Source: Mucilaginibacter sp. UBA4741 (lineage in GTDB: Bacteria; Bacteroidota; Bacteroidia; Sphingobacteriales; Sphingobacteriaceae). Taken from it: a stretch of 12,076 bases of DNA. The first letter of the stretch is position 1; each line of letters starts with the position of its first letter. This document shows positions 5,781-12,076 of this stretch, one piece after another. The notes under the pieces were generated by a model. The model ran no database searches and was not told where the DNA came from. It saw nothing but the letters and a program-made list of their open reading frames with translations. The stretch spans positions 1 through 12,076 of the forward strand of contig DHIR01000205.1 of assembly GCA_002403905.1 (NCBI GenBank), written 5' to 3'. Made by a program: the position numbers and the translations under genes.

Positions 5781-7646
5781 ATGTTTAAGAAATACGATGT
5801 AATTGTAGTGGGTGCCGGACATGCCGGATGTGAAGCAGCGGCAGCGGCGGCCAACCTGGGGTCATCTGTTTTGTTGGTCACCATGAACATGGGCACCATT
5901 GCGCAGATGAGTTGTAACCCCGCCATGGGCGGCGTTGCGAAAGGCCAGATTGTGCGCGAGATTGATGCAATGGGTGGCTATTCGGGTATAGTAACGGATA
6001 AAACATCTATCCAGTTCCGGATGCTTAACCTATCTAAAGGGCCAGCAATGTGGAGCCCCAGGGCTCAAAGCGACCGCATGCGCTTTGCAGAAGAATGGCG
6101 CCTGGCTTTGGAAAGAACCCCCAATGTTGATTTTTGGCAGGACACGGTTAACTCATTACTCGTTACAAATAATACCATTAAAGGCGTACGCACATCCTTG
6201 GGCATAGAGATAGAGGCCGATGCAGTAGTCTTGACCAATGGCACCTTTATGAATGGTGTTATACATATAGGCGAAAAGAAATTTGGCGGTGGCCGTGCTG
6301 CAGAGAAAGCAACAACCGGCATCACCGAACAACTAATTACGCTGGGCTTTGAATCGGGCAGAATGAAGACCGGCACTCCCCCACGCATTGATGGCCGTAG
6401 CCTAAATTATTCTGTAATGGAAGAGCAGTGGGGTGATGAAGGAGAAAGAGGCCGCTTTTCATATACAGATGTTAAACAAATTGAAGAACAACGTTGTTGC
6501 TGGATTACCTATACCAATACCAAAGTACACGAAACCTTAAAAGAAGGGTTTGAGCGGTCGCCGATGTTTACCGGGCGTATTAAAGGTTTGGGGCCGCGCT
6601 ATTGCCCATCTATAGAGGATAAGATCAATCGCTTTGCCGAGCGCGAACGTCACCAGATATTTGTTGAACCAGAAGGATTAAATACAGTCGAGATCTATGT
6701 AAATGGATTTTCTACCTCGCTACCTGAGGATGTACAGTATAAAGCATTGACACAAATACCCGGGTTTGAGAAAGCCAAAATGTTCCGCCCAGGCTATGCC
6801 ATAGAATACGATTACTTCCCGCCTACCCAGTTGGGATTAACACTGGAAACAAAACTGATAAGCAATTTATATTTCGCCGGTCAGATCAACGGAACAACCG
6901 GTTATGAAGAAGCGGCATCGCAGGGTTTTATTGCAGGTATAAACGCGCATCAAAAATTAAAGGACAAGCACGAGCTGATCATGAAGCGGTCAGAATCATA
7001 CATAGGTGTATTGATAGATGACCTGGTAACTAAAGGGACAGAGGAGCCTTATCGCATGTTTACATCGCGCGCCGAGCACCGTTTGTTATTGCGTCAGGAC
7101 AATGCAGATATCCGCCTAAGCCCTATCGGTCATGAGTTAGGGTTGATCAGCGATGAGCGTTTAGACAAGGTAAAAGCCAAAGTAAAAAACTCTGATGATA
7201 TTGTTGCCTATACCCGCACGCGGTCTATAGAACAAGGCAATGTAAATGGATTGCTAGAAGAGTTGGGCACATCGTCTGTATCGCAAACCACTAAATTGTT
7301 TAATTTGTTAAGTCGTCCGCAGGTTTCTATCAATGATTTAAAAAGAGTTGATTCGGCGCTGGAAAATTATTTATCAGCTTACGATAAAGAAACTATTGAG
7401 CAGGCTGAAATAAAAATCAAATATGAGAGTTACTTTGAAAAGGAAATGGATATTGTTGAGCGAATGAAAAAAATGGAGGACAAAGAAATCAATCCGGATT
7501 TTAATTACCAGCAAATGCAATCCTTATCAAAAGAGGCGCGAGAAAAGTTGATGAAAATAAAACCCCGTACTTTAGGCCAGGCATCAAGGATTTCGGGGGT
7601 ATCACCGTCCGACATATCGGTTTTGATGGTTCATATATCAAGATAG
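5781..7646 (+). CDS. mnmG: MnmG (GidA), tRNA U34 carboxymethylaminomethyl-modification FAD protein
   Basis: A 621-residue cytosolic flavoprotein that, with MnmE, installs (carboxymethyl)aminomethyl groups on wobble uridine of certain tRNAs. Visible motifs: FAD-binding GAGHAG (11-16), CNPAMGG (45-51), GTPPRI (198-203), [12 protein letters not shown] (271-282), [16 protein letters not shown] (367-382), [16 protein letters not shown] (428-443), and the C-terminal tRNA/MnmE-binding signature [25 protein letters not shown] (594-618). Cysteines C45 and C275 match the functionally important pair of the E. coli protein. Length and motifs are complete. The start at 5781 is set by GGAGG; a 5769 start would add four residues. 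The gene begins directly after a parS site. mnmE, rsmG and parAB, frequent neighbours elsewhere, are not in the window. Confidence 0.97.
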   Translation: MFKKYDVIVVGAGHAGCEAAAAAANLGSSVLLVTMNMGTIAQMSCNPAMGGVAKGQIVREIDAMGGYSGIVTDKTSIQFRMLNLSKGPAMWSPRAQSDRMRFAEEWRLALERTPNVDFWQDTVNSLLVTNNTIKGVRTSLGIEIEADAVVLTNGTFMNGVIHIGEKKFGGGRAAEKATTGITEQLITLGFESGRMKTGTPPRIDGRSLNYSVMEEQWGDEGERGRFSYTDVKQIEEQRCCWITYTNTKVHETLKEGFERSPMFTGRIKGLGPRYCPSIEDKINRFAERERHQIFVEPEGLNTVEIYVNGFSTSLPEDVQYKALTQIPGFEKAKMFRPGYAIEYDYFPPTQLGLTLETKLISNLYFAGQINGTTGYEEAASQGFIAGINAHQKLKDKHELIMKRSESYIGVLIDDLVTKGTEEPYRMFTSRAEHRLLLRQDNADIRLSPIGHELGLISDERLDKVKAKVKNSDDIVAYTRTRSIEQGNVNGLLEELGTSSVSQTTKLFNLLSRPQVSINDLKRVDSALENYLSAYDKETIEQAEIKIKYESYFEKEMDIVERMKKMEDKEINPDFNYQQMQSLSKEAREKLMKIKPRTLGQASRISGVSPSDISVLMVHISR

Positions 7647-7758
7647 CATGCAAACGGCTGTAAATCAATCAATTACAAAATATTAATTTTAAGCCATTAT
7701 TTTTAAATCTTAATGACAATCATCGTGAAAAGTAAAAAATGGTTTATTTCGCTTAAAA

Positions 7759-9405
7759 ATGACGTTAAATAAAAAAGGCTGGTTTTTTCATAGAAATTTA
7801 TGGTTTATGATCCTCGCGATGGTGGCTTTAGGCTGCGCCGTACAACAAAGACCGCAAGGAGGGCCGAGAGACCGGGAACCGCCAAAACTTTTAAAAGCAA
7901 CGCCACCCAATTCGACACGCAACTTTACCGCAAAAGAAATCAAACTGGATTTTGATGAGTACTTCAAATTAAACTCCCAGTTCCAGGAGATCACGGTATT
8001 CCCCGCGTCTGATAAAATACCTGATTTTAAAATCCGTCAGAAAAGTTTGGTCATTGATTTAAAAGACACGCTGCAAAAAAACACCACCTACGTTATCAAT
8101 TTTGGAAAAGCCATTGGCGATGTTAACGAAAACAACATTCTGAAGAACTTCACCTACGTTTTTTCGACCGGGAATCATATCGACTCCTTAAGCATGGGCG
8201 GAACCGTAATTAATACCCAAACCGGCTTAAAGGAAAAAGATATAACGGTTATGCTTTTCACTTTAAAACAGGACTCGCTACTTTTTGGTAAAAAGAAACC
8301 CAGCATTTACACCACAACAGATTCGTTAGGAAATTTTACTTTGAAGAATTTGAAAGAAGGCGTTTATAAAATTTATGCTTTAAAAGAACAAAGCCCCGAC
8401 AAAATCTATAATAATGATAATGAGCTGATCGGCTTTTCGACCAGGCTAATTAATTTCACGCACGATACATCTACCATCAGCTTAAAATTATTTAGACAAG
8501 CCCCTACCAAACAAAGGTTCGTCGACCGCAAGTTTACAAACGATGGCGCCATGATGTTTACATTTAATAAACCGCTTGTCAAACCATCCGCGCGTATATT
8601 ATATCCACCCGGATTGGATGAACAGAAAATTATTGATTTTACCCGGACCGGCGACACCGCCATGGTCTATTCTAAAAACATGGATTTTGATTCGATAAGG
8701 GTCGCGTTTTTTGAAAATAACAAGCCTATAGATACTACATCCTTGCGTAAGGGCCGGAAGGAAGCGTTTCAAAGAAATCTGGCATTTCGGTTTGGTATAA
8801 GTTCAACAAACCAACTAAAACCGGGTAATGACCTGCGTATTTATTCGTCCTTGCCGATAGAACCCTTTGACCCAACGTTAATCACTTTAAAAGAGGACTC
8901 AAACCAAGTAAACTATACACTTACAAAAGATACCGGCAAAACCGATAAAAACTTTGTAATGAAATACCGCTGGCGACAAAAAGTAGGCTATACCCTAATA
9001 CTTGAACCGGGCGCTTTTACAGATATATACGGCGATAAAAATAAACGGAAGGTTCAAAAATTCACTATAAATCAGCCCGAAAATTATAGCAATTTAACGC
9101 TAAAACTAACCGTGCCCGATTCTTCAAAAATGTATGTGGTCGAATTATTAAATGACCAGAATATCCCGCTAAGAAGTGATGTCATTACTAAAAAGACGAC
9201 ATTAACCTATCGAAACTACTACGTAGGTAAATTTACATTAAGGGTTACTTATGATGATAACCGCAATGGTAAATGGGACTCTGGTAATATAAAAGAGGGC
9301 CGCCAACCTGAGAATATTTGGGTTTATGATAAACCATTTACATTGCGTCCAAATTGGGAATCGGAAGAAGCGGTAGATATCCCAAAAGAGGTTATTACTC
9401 CTTAA
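7759..9405 (+). CDS. Large Ig-like domain lipoprotein of unknown function
   Basis: A 548-residue predicted lipoprotein. The signal peptide has a basic n-region (1-12), hydrophobic core (about 14-24) and lipobox ALGC with lipidated C26. Residues 36-137 (EPPKLLKATPPNSTRNFTAKEIKLDFDEYF ... TYVFSTG) resemble the SbsA-type bacterial Ig-like domain (Big_5). Residues about 146-210 (GGTVINTQTG, then TDSLGNFTLKNLKEGVYKIYALKE) look like a carboxypeptidase-regulatory/CNA-B-type beta-sandwich. The middle is beta-rich without a motif I know. Near the C-terminus DDNRNGKWD (499-507) resembles an Asp/Asn-rich calcium-loop sequence. The acidic stretch that marks surface-exported lipoproteins in some relatives is absent after C26, so an inner-leaflet, periplasm-facing position is as likely. 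It starts 112 bases after mnmG. Other nearby ATGs are out of frame. No enzyme motif is seen. Confidence 0.85.
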   Translation: MTLNKKGWFFHRNLWFMILAMVALGCAVQQRPQGGPRDREPPKLLKATPPNSTRNFTAKEIKLDFDEYFKLNSQFQEITVFPASDKIPDFKIRQKSLVIDLKDTLQKNTTYVINFGKAIGDVNENNILKNFTYVFSTGNHIDSLSMGGTVINTQTGLKEKDITVMLFTLKQDSLLFGKKKPSIYTTTDSLGNFTLKNLKEGVYKIYALKEQSPDKIYNNDNELIGFSTRLINFTHDTSTISLKLFRQAPTKQRFVDRKFTNDGAMMFTFNKPLVKPSARILYPPGLDEQKIIDFTRTGDTAMVYSKNMDFDSIRVAFFENNKPIDTTSLRKGRKEAFQRNLAFRFGISSTNQLKPGNDLRIYSSLPIEPFDPTLITLKEDSNQVNYTLTKDTGKTDKNFVMKYRWRQKVGYTLILEPGAFTDIYGDKNKRKVQKFTINQPENYSNLTLKLTVPDSSKMYVVELLNDQNIPLRSDVITKKTTLTYRNYYVGKFTLRVTYDDNRNGKWDSGNIKEGRQPENIWVYDKPFTLRPNWESEEAVDIPKEVITP

Positions 9406-9478
9406 ACCAGCCGCAGGAAATCGCTTTTTAATCGAAGGTTTATAAGGAGGCTCCGCAATGCCGTTGTGTTAAGGGATT

Positions 9479-9596
9479 TGTCATCTCGAACGCTAGTGAG
9501 AGATCTATACACAGATATGTCGCCGAACCTATCTTGTATAGATTTTTTCGCTACGCTCAAGAGATAGTTCTCCCTCGTTCCTCGGTCGAAATGACA
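9479..9596. repeat. REP-like composite palindrome at a convergent gene junction, copy A
   Basis: Outer arms TGTCATCTCGA (9479-9489) and TCGAAATGACA (9586-9596) pair with one mismatch. Inner arms GATCTATAC (9502-9510) and GTATAGATT (from about 9536) also pair. The right flank then contains an extra segment (about 9558-9596, with CTCGTTCCTCG) that matches the inverted left arm of copy B at 10301-10324, so this copy looks composite. It lies between the ends of two converging genes and could act as a bidirectional terminator. Bases 9406-9478 show nothing recognisable. Confidence 0.75.
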
Positions 9597-9621
9597 TTTT
9601 TATTTATTAATTCACATCCTC

Positions 9622-10131
9622 TCATTGAAACCAACCGGAGTACATTACGTAATTATCAGGCAGTTTATCCAGCATAACGCGTTGTTCGTCTGTTAAAGGT
9701 TTGATCTTTTTGGCGGGGGCACCTGCATATAGATAGTCTGATTCGCAAACGGTGTTTTCTAATACTACTGAACCGGCACCGATGATCACGTATTCTTCTA
9801 CCACACAATTATCCATTACTATGGCACCCATGCCTACCAGTGTATGATCTTTTAGCGTACAGCCATGTACCAAAGCGTTATGACCAATAGAAACATAATT
9901 GCCAATGTTAGTAGCCGCTCCGTTATAGGTACAATGGATAACGGCCCCATCCTGTATGTTGGTGTTATTACCGATCCTGATATAATTAACATCGCCACGT
10001 ATAACCGCGTTAAACCAGACAGAGCATTTATCGCCCATTATTACATCGCCAACAATGGTAGCGTTTTCGGCGATGAAACATTCTTGGCCCCAGGTGGGAG
10101 TTTTGTCTTTTACGGGGAGGATTACGGGCAT
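9622..10131 (-). CDS. Gamma-carbonic anhydrase family protein (left-handed beta-helix)
   Basis: A 169-residue hexapeptide-repeat protein. Repeats of the form [LIV]-G-x4 run from about residue 20 to 128 (ATIVGDVIMGDKCSVW, NYIRIGNNTNIQDGAVIH, TNIGNYVSIGHNALVHGC, VGMGAIVMDNCVV). Three histidines are placed as metal ligands: H66 in GAVIH, and H84 and H89 in SIGHNALVH, with the five-residue spacing seen in Cam (H117/H122). NAVIRGD (41-47) carries the conserved Arg and Asp. A C-terminal helix follows (147-169). The size matches YrdA/CamH-type trimers. Many such proteins lack measurable anhydrase activity, and PaaY/CaiE-type thioesterase-associated relatives look alike, so the reaction is left open. 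It is alone on the minus strand, converging on the lipoprotein gene. Confidence 0.93.
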   Translation of the reverse strand: MPVILPVKDKTPTWGQECFIAENATIVGDVIMGDKCSVWFNAVIRGDVNYIRIGNNTNIQDGAVIHCTYNGAATNIGNYVSIGHNALVHGCTLKDHTLVGMGAIVMDNCVVEEYVIIGAGSVVLENTVCESDYLYAGAPAKKIKPLTDEQRVMLDKLPDNYVMYSGWFQ

Positions 10132-10197
10132 GATATTAATTAGTGATTGATTGAATTATTGAATGAGCGAATTTACGTCAAGAAACTTAATTTTTAT

Positions 10198-10205
10198 TAT
10201 GTTTG
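10198..10205 (+). promoter_or_regulatory. Bacteroidota minus-7 box (TATGTTTG) of tRNA-Gly
   Basis: TATGTTTG is an exact match to TAnnTTTG, ending 10 bases before the mature tRNA 5' end, the expected distance for a tRNA promoter with a very short leader. No good minus-33 TTG is visible. Confidence 0.6.
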
Positions 10206-10215
10206 ATTAACATTA

Positions 10216-10288
10216 GCGGAAATAGCTCAGTTGGTAGAGCATCAGTTTCCCAAACTGAAGGCCGCGGGTTCGAATCCCGTTTTCCGCT
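10216..10288 (+). tRNA. tRNA-Gly (anticodon CCC)
   Basis: A 73-nt cloverleaf folds completely: acceptor GCGGAAA/TTTCCGC (10216-10222 and 10281-10287), D-stem GCTC/GAGC, anticodon stem TCAGT/ACTGA with loop TTCCCAA (10247-10253, anticodon CCC at 10249-10251), variable loop AGGCC, and T-arm GCGGG-TTCGAAT-CCCGT with one G-U pair. The discriminator base is T (10288), as usual for bacterial tRNA-Gly. CCA is not encoded. It reads GGG codons. It stands alone on the plus strand with its own promoter and is followed 12 bases later by a palindrome. Confidence 0.96.
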
Positions 10289-10300
10289 CGATCTCAAATA

Positions 10301-10392
10301 TGTCATTTCGATACGAGGAACGAGTGAGAAATCTTATGCGTGCGATTCACCTATCAGGCGTATAAGATTTCTCGCTACGCTTCGAAATGACA
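10301..10392. repeat. REP-like palindrome at a convergent gene junction, copy B
   Basis: Outer arms TGTCATTTCGA (10301-10311) and TCGAAATGACA (10382-10392) are perfect inverted repeats. Inner arms GAGAAATCTTAT (10326-10337) and ATAAGATTTCTC (10362-10373) are also perfect. The whole 92-bp unit can fold into a long hairpin interrupted by asymmetric bulges. It lies between the tRNA and the nadB 3' end, which converge, and may terminate both. Such palindromes are usually multi-copy in related genomes. Confidence 0.8.
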
Positions 10393-10412
10393 TCGTTTTG
10401 AAGGATACACTA

Positions 10413-12005
10413 TTAAAACACCGTATCCTCCAAAAGCTCCTGGTGTTTAGGATAATCCGTAGTATAATGTAACCCCCTGCTCTCTTTACGCATCATGGCA
10501 GATTTTACAACGATGTAGGATACCTGTATCAGATTACGTAGCTCGCAAAGCTTAACGGATAGTTTGGTTTGTTTATAAAATGATTCTGTTTCTTCGTATA
10601 ATAACCCTAAACGGCGCATGGCTCTTTCCAGCCTGAAATCAGATCGAACAATACCTACATAATCATTCATTAGCTTTTGCATTTCGCGTACGTTGTGCGT
10701 AACCAGGATATCTTCGTTTGATGATTTTACACCTTTTTCATCCCAGTCGGGTATATTATCCGGGATAGTAATGGCATCAAATTTATCAATGGCGTTTTTA
10801 TAGATCCGGTGCGCAAATACCAATGCTTCTAATAATGAATTTGACGCTAACCTATTAGCGCCATGCAATCCTGTTGATGAACATTCTCCGCAGGCATACA
10901 AACGCATGATGGATGATTGCCCATAATGATCAACCATTACCCCCCCGCACATATAATGGCAGGCCGGCGAAACGGGTATCATATCCTTAGTCATGTCAAT
11001 GCCTATCTCTAAACATTTGGCGTATATGTTAGGAAAATGCTTTAAAATATCTTTTTTACTGCGATGACGTATATCCAGATAAACATAATCTTCGCCCGAT
11101 TTTTTTATCTCGGCATCAATGGCCCTTGCAACAATATCACGCGGAGCTAATGATCTGCGTTCGTCATATTCCTGCATAAATTCTTCGCCGTTGGTGCGCT
11201 TTAGTATACCACCAAAACCGCGCACTGCTTCTGATATTAGGAATGAAGGATAGTCGCCCGGATTATATAAAGCAGTTGGATGGAACTGTATAAATTCCAT
11301 ATTTCTAACTTTTCCTTTAGCACGATATACCATAGCCACACCATCACCGGTAGCTATAGTTGGATTTGTAGTTACCGAATATATATGCCCCGCACCGCCC
11401 GATGCCATAACCGTAACTTTAGATAAAAACTTCTCCACCTCGTTAGTAACGGTATTTAAAGCATAAATACCATAACAAGTGATATCGTCTGATGATTTAT
11501 CTACAAACTCGCCTAAATGGTGCTGGGTTATCAAATCGACAGCAAAATAATGGGTAAGTATCTCAATATTAGGATTTTTATGTATCTGCTCTAATAAAGA
11601 ACGTTCAATTTCAAAACCGGTAATATCTTTATAATGCAGTACCCTAAATTCAGAGTGTCCTCCCTCTTTTGCCAGGTCATATAAGCCCTCATTTGTTTTG
11701 TCAAAACTGGTTCCGTATTCAATAATTTCATTAATACGTTCCGGTCCTTCCTTCACCACAATCTCCACAACTTCTTTATCACATAGTCCATCACCGGCAA
11801 TTAAGGTGTCATTAATGTGTTTATCAAACGAATCTTCCTTTTTATCCACAACTACCGCAACACCTCCCTGGGCATATTTAGTGTTCGATTCGTCTTCGTT
11901 TGATTTTGTAACTATCAGTACCTTACCGTGTTTTGCAGCTTTTAGTGCAAAACTTAATCCGGCAATGCCAGAACCTACAACCAGAAAATCCACAGATTTG
12001 GACAT
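10413..12005 (-). CDS. nadB: L-aspartate oxidase
   Basis: A 530-residue flavoenzyme that oxidises L-aspartate to iminoaspartate, the first step of de novo NAD synthesis; NadA then makes quinolinate. The order of motifs is complete: FAD-binding GSGIAG (11-16) near the N-terminus, TKYAQGGVA (42-50), GGHSEFRVLHYKDITG (115-130), FIQFHPTALY (238-247), EAVRGFGGIL (259-268), RRSLAPRDIVARAID (283-297) with the catalytic Arg at 289, HYMCGGVMVD (350-359) and GECSSTGLHGANRLASNSLLEALVF (373-397). The latter strings separate it from succinate dehydrogenase flavoproteins, and no sdhB/C gene is adjacent. The alpha-helical C-terminal domain (about 430-530) is present. Length matches E. coli NadB (540). nadA and nadC are not in the window. 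It is read alone, away from the right edge. Confidence 0.97.
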   Translation of the reverse strand: MSKSVDFLVVGSGIAGLSFALKAAKHGKVLIVTKSNEDESNTKYAQGGVAVVVDKKEDSFDKHINDTLIAGDGLCDKEVVEIVVKEGPERINEIIEYGTSFDKTNEGLYDLAKEGGHSEFRVLHYKDITGFEIERSLLEQIHKNPNIEILTHYFAVDLITQHHLGEFVDKSSDDITCYGIYALNTVTNEVEKFLSKVTVMASGGAGHIYSVTTNPTIATGDGVAMVYRAKGKVRNMEFIQFHPTALYNPGDYPSFLISEAVRGFGGILKRTNGEEFMQEYDERRSLAPRDIVARAIDAEIKKSGEDYVYLDIRHRSKKDILKHFPNIYAKCLEIGIDMTKDMIPVSPACHYMCGGVMVDHYGQSSIMRLYACGECSSTGLHGANRLASNSLLEALVFAHRIYKNAIDKFDAITIPDNIPDWDEKGVKSSNEDILVTHNVREMQKLMNDYVGIVRSDFRLERAMRRLGLLYEETESFYKQTKLSVKLCELRNLIQVSYIVVKSAMMRKESRGLHYTTDYPKHQELLEDTVF

Positions 12006-12064
12006 AGAATATGTATTAGATGTGTAAAATTATAAAGTATGTTAACAACAGGGTTCAAAGATGT

Positions 12065-12072
12065 TAATTTTG
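12065..12072 (+). promoter_or_regulatory. Candidate rightward minus-7 box (TAATTTTG) for a gene beyond the right edge
   Basis: TAATTTTG matches TAnnTTTG exactly and points out of the window, divergent from nadB. A TTA (12042-12044) sits 20 bases upstream, in place of the usual TTG. The downstream gene cannot be seen. On the minus strand no equally good box for nadB itself is visible in 12006-12076. Confidence 0.35.
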
Positions 12073-12076
12073 TGTA

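Noticed and set aside
5581..5822. Overlapping short open frames on both strands (about 73-75 residues) in the spacer before mnmG
   Set aside because: Their sequences (FHVEH, NVPRGT, CSTWN) are translations of the parS palindromes, they overlap each other and the mnmG start, and they have no ribosome-binding site or recognisable domain.
9437..9474. Small gene after AAGGAGG with ATG at about 9458
   Set aside because: The frame stops after four codons.
9865..10143. Plus-strand 92-codon open frame opposite the gamma-carbonic anhydrase gene
   Set aside because: It is a shadow of a gene whose motifs are clear on the other strand.
10203..10472. Plus-strand open frame of 89 codons beginning NSSVGRAS-like
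   Set aside because: It is a read-through of the tRNA-Gly gene (the SVGRAS...GRGFESRF string is the classic tRNA artefact) and then of the REP palindrome and the nadB end.
10413..12005. Succinate dehydrogenase or fumarate reductase flavoprotein
   Set aside because: The length, the TKYAQGGVA and GECSSTGLHGANRLASNSLLEALVF strings, and the lack of neighbouring iron-sulfur or cytochrome subunits favour NadB.
1..12076. Mobile element, prophage, CRISPR array, defence or biosynthetic cluster
   Set aside because: Apart from the REP-like palindromes, no transposase, integrase, phage gene, regularly spaced repeat array or effector-like gene was found. Genes are of ordinary housekeeping families.

Overview
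The window looks like chromosome from a member of the Bacteroidota, most likely the Sphingobacteriales (Pedobacter/Mucilaginibacter-like). Four things point there: perfect or near-perfect TAnnTTTG minus-7 boxes ahead of transcription units, few Shine-Dalgarno sequences, a large Ig-like lipoprotein of a type common in that phylum, and REP-like palindromes (TGTCATTTCGA...TCGAAATGACA) at gene ends. The DNA is AT-leaning and base use looks even throughout. I see no insertion sequence, prophage, CRISPR array or defence genes.

Layout. Positions 1-1873 (minus) hold a tightly packed MCE/Mla-type lipid-transport operon: permease MlaE, ATPase MlaF and the start of the substrate-binding protein MlaD, which runs off the left edge. 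Positions 1956-2669 (minus) hold a pirin/YhhW-type cupin. From 2754 to 5526 (plus) three overlapping genes form an operon: an NAD(P)-binding reductase, a Uup-like ABC-F ATPase and a three-helix CBU_0592-like membrane protein. Positions 5496-5770 contain a cluster of ParB-binding parS sites (two perfect, one near-perfect, one degenerate) together with a five-unit, about 10-bp-phased TACCAA repeat. mnmG (5781-7646) follows directly, then a large Ig-like lipoprotein (7759-9405). The right part holds a gamma-carbonic anhydrase-type protein (9622-10131, minus), tRNA-Gly(CCC) (10216-10288, plus) and nadB (10413-12005, minus). REP-like palindromes sit at both convergent junctions, 9479-9596 and 10301-10392. 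The last 70 bases carry what looks like a rightward promoter for a gene outside the window.

How it fits together. Most genes are housekeeping: outer-membrane lipid homeostasis (Mla), tRNA wobble modification (MnmG), ribosome-associated ABC-F, NAD synthesis (NadB). The most distinctive content is non-coding: the 5496-5770 segment looks like the chromosomal centromere (parS) abutting mnmG, a gene that in many bacteria lies near oriC. This suggests the window is origin-proximal, although no convincing DnaA-box cluster, parA/parB, mnmE or rsmG is present. No gene-free stretch exceeds about 300 bases. The longest gaps are 5527-5780 (centromere-like region) and 9406-9621 (palindrome).
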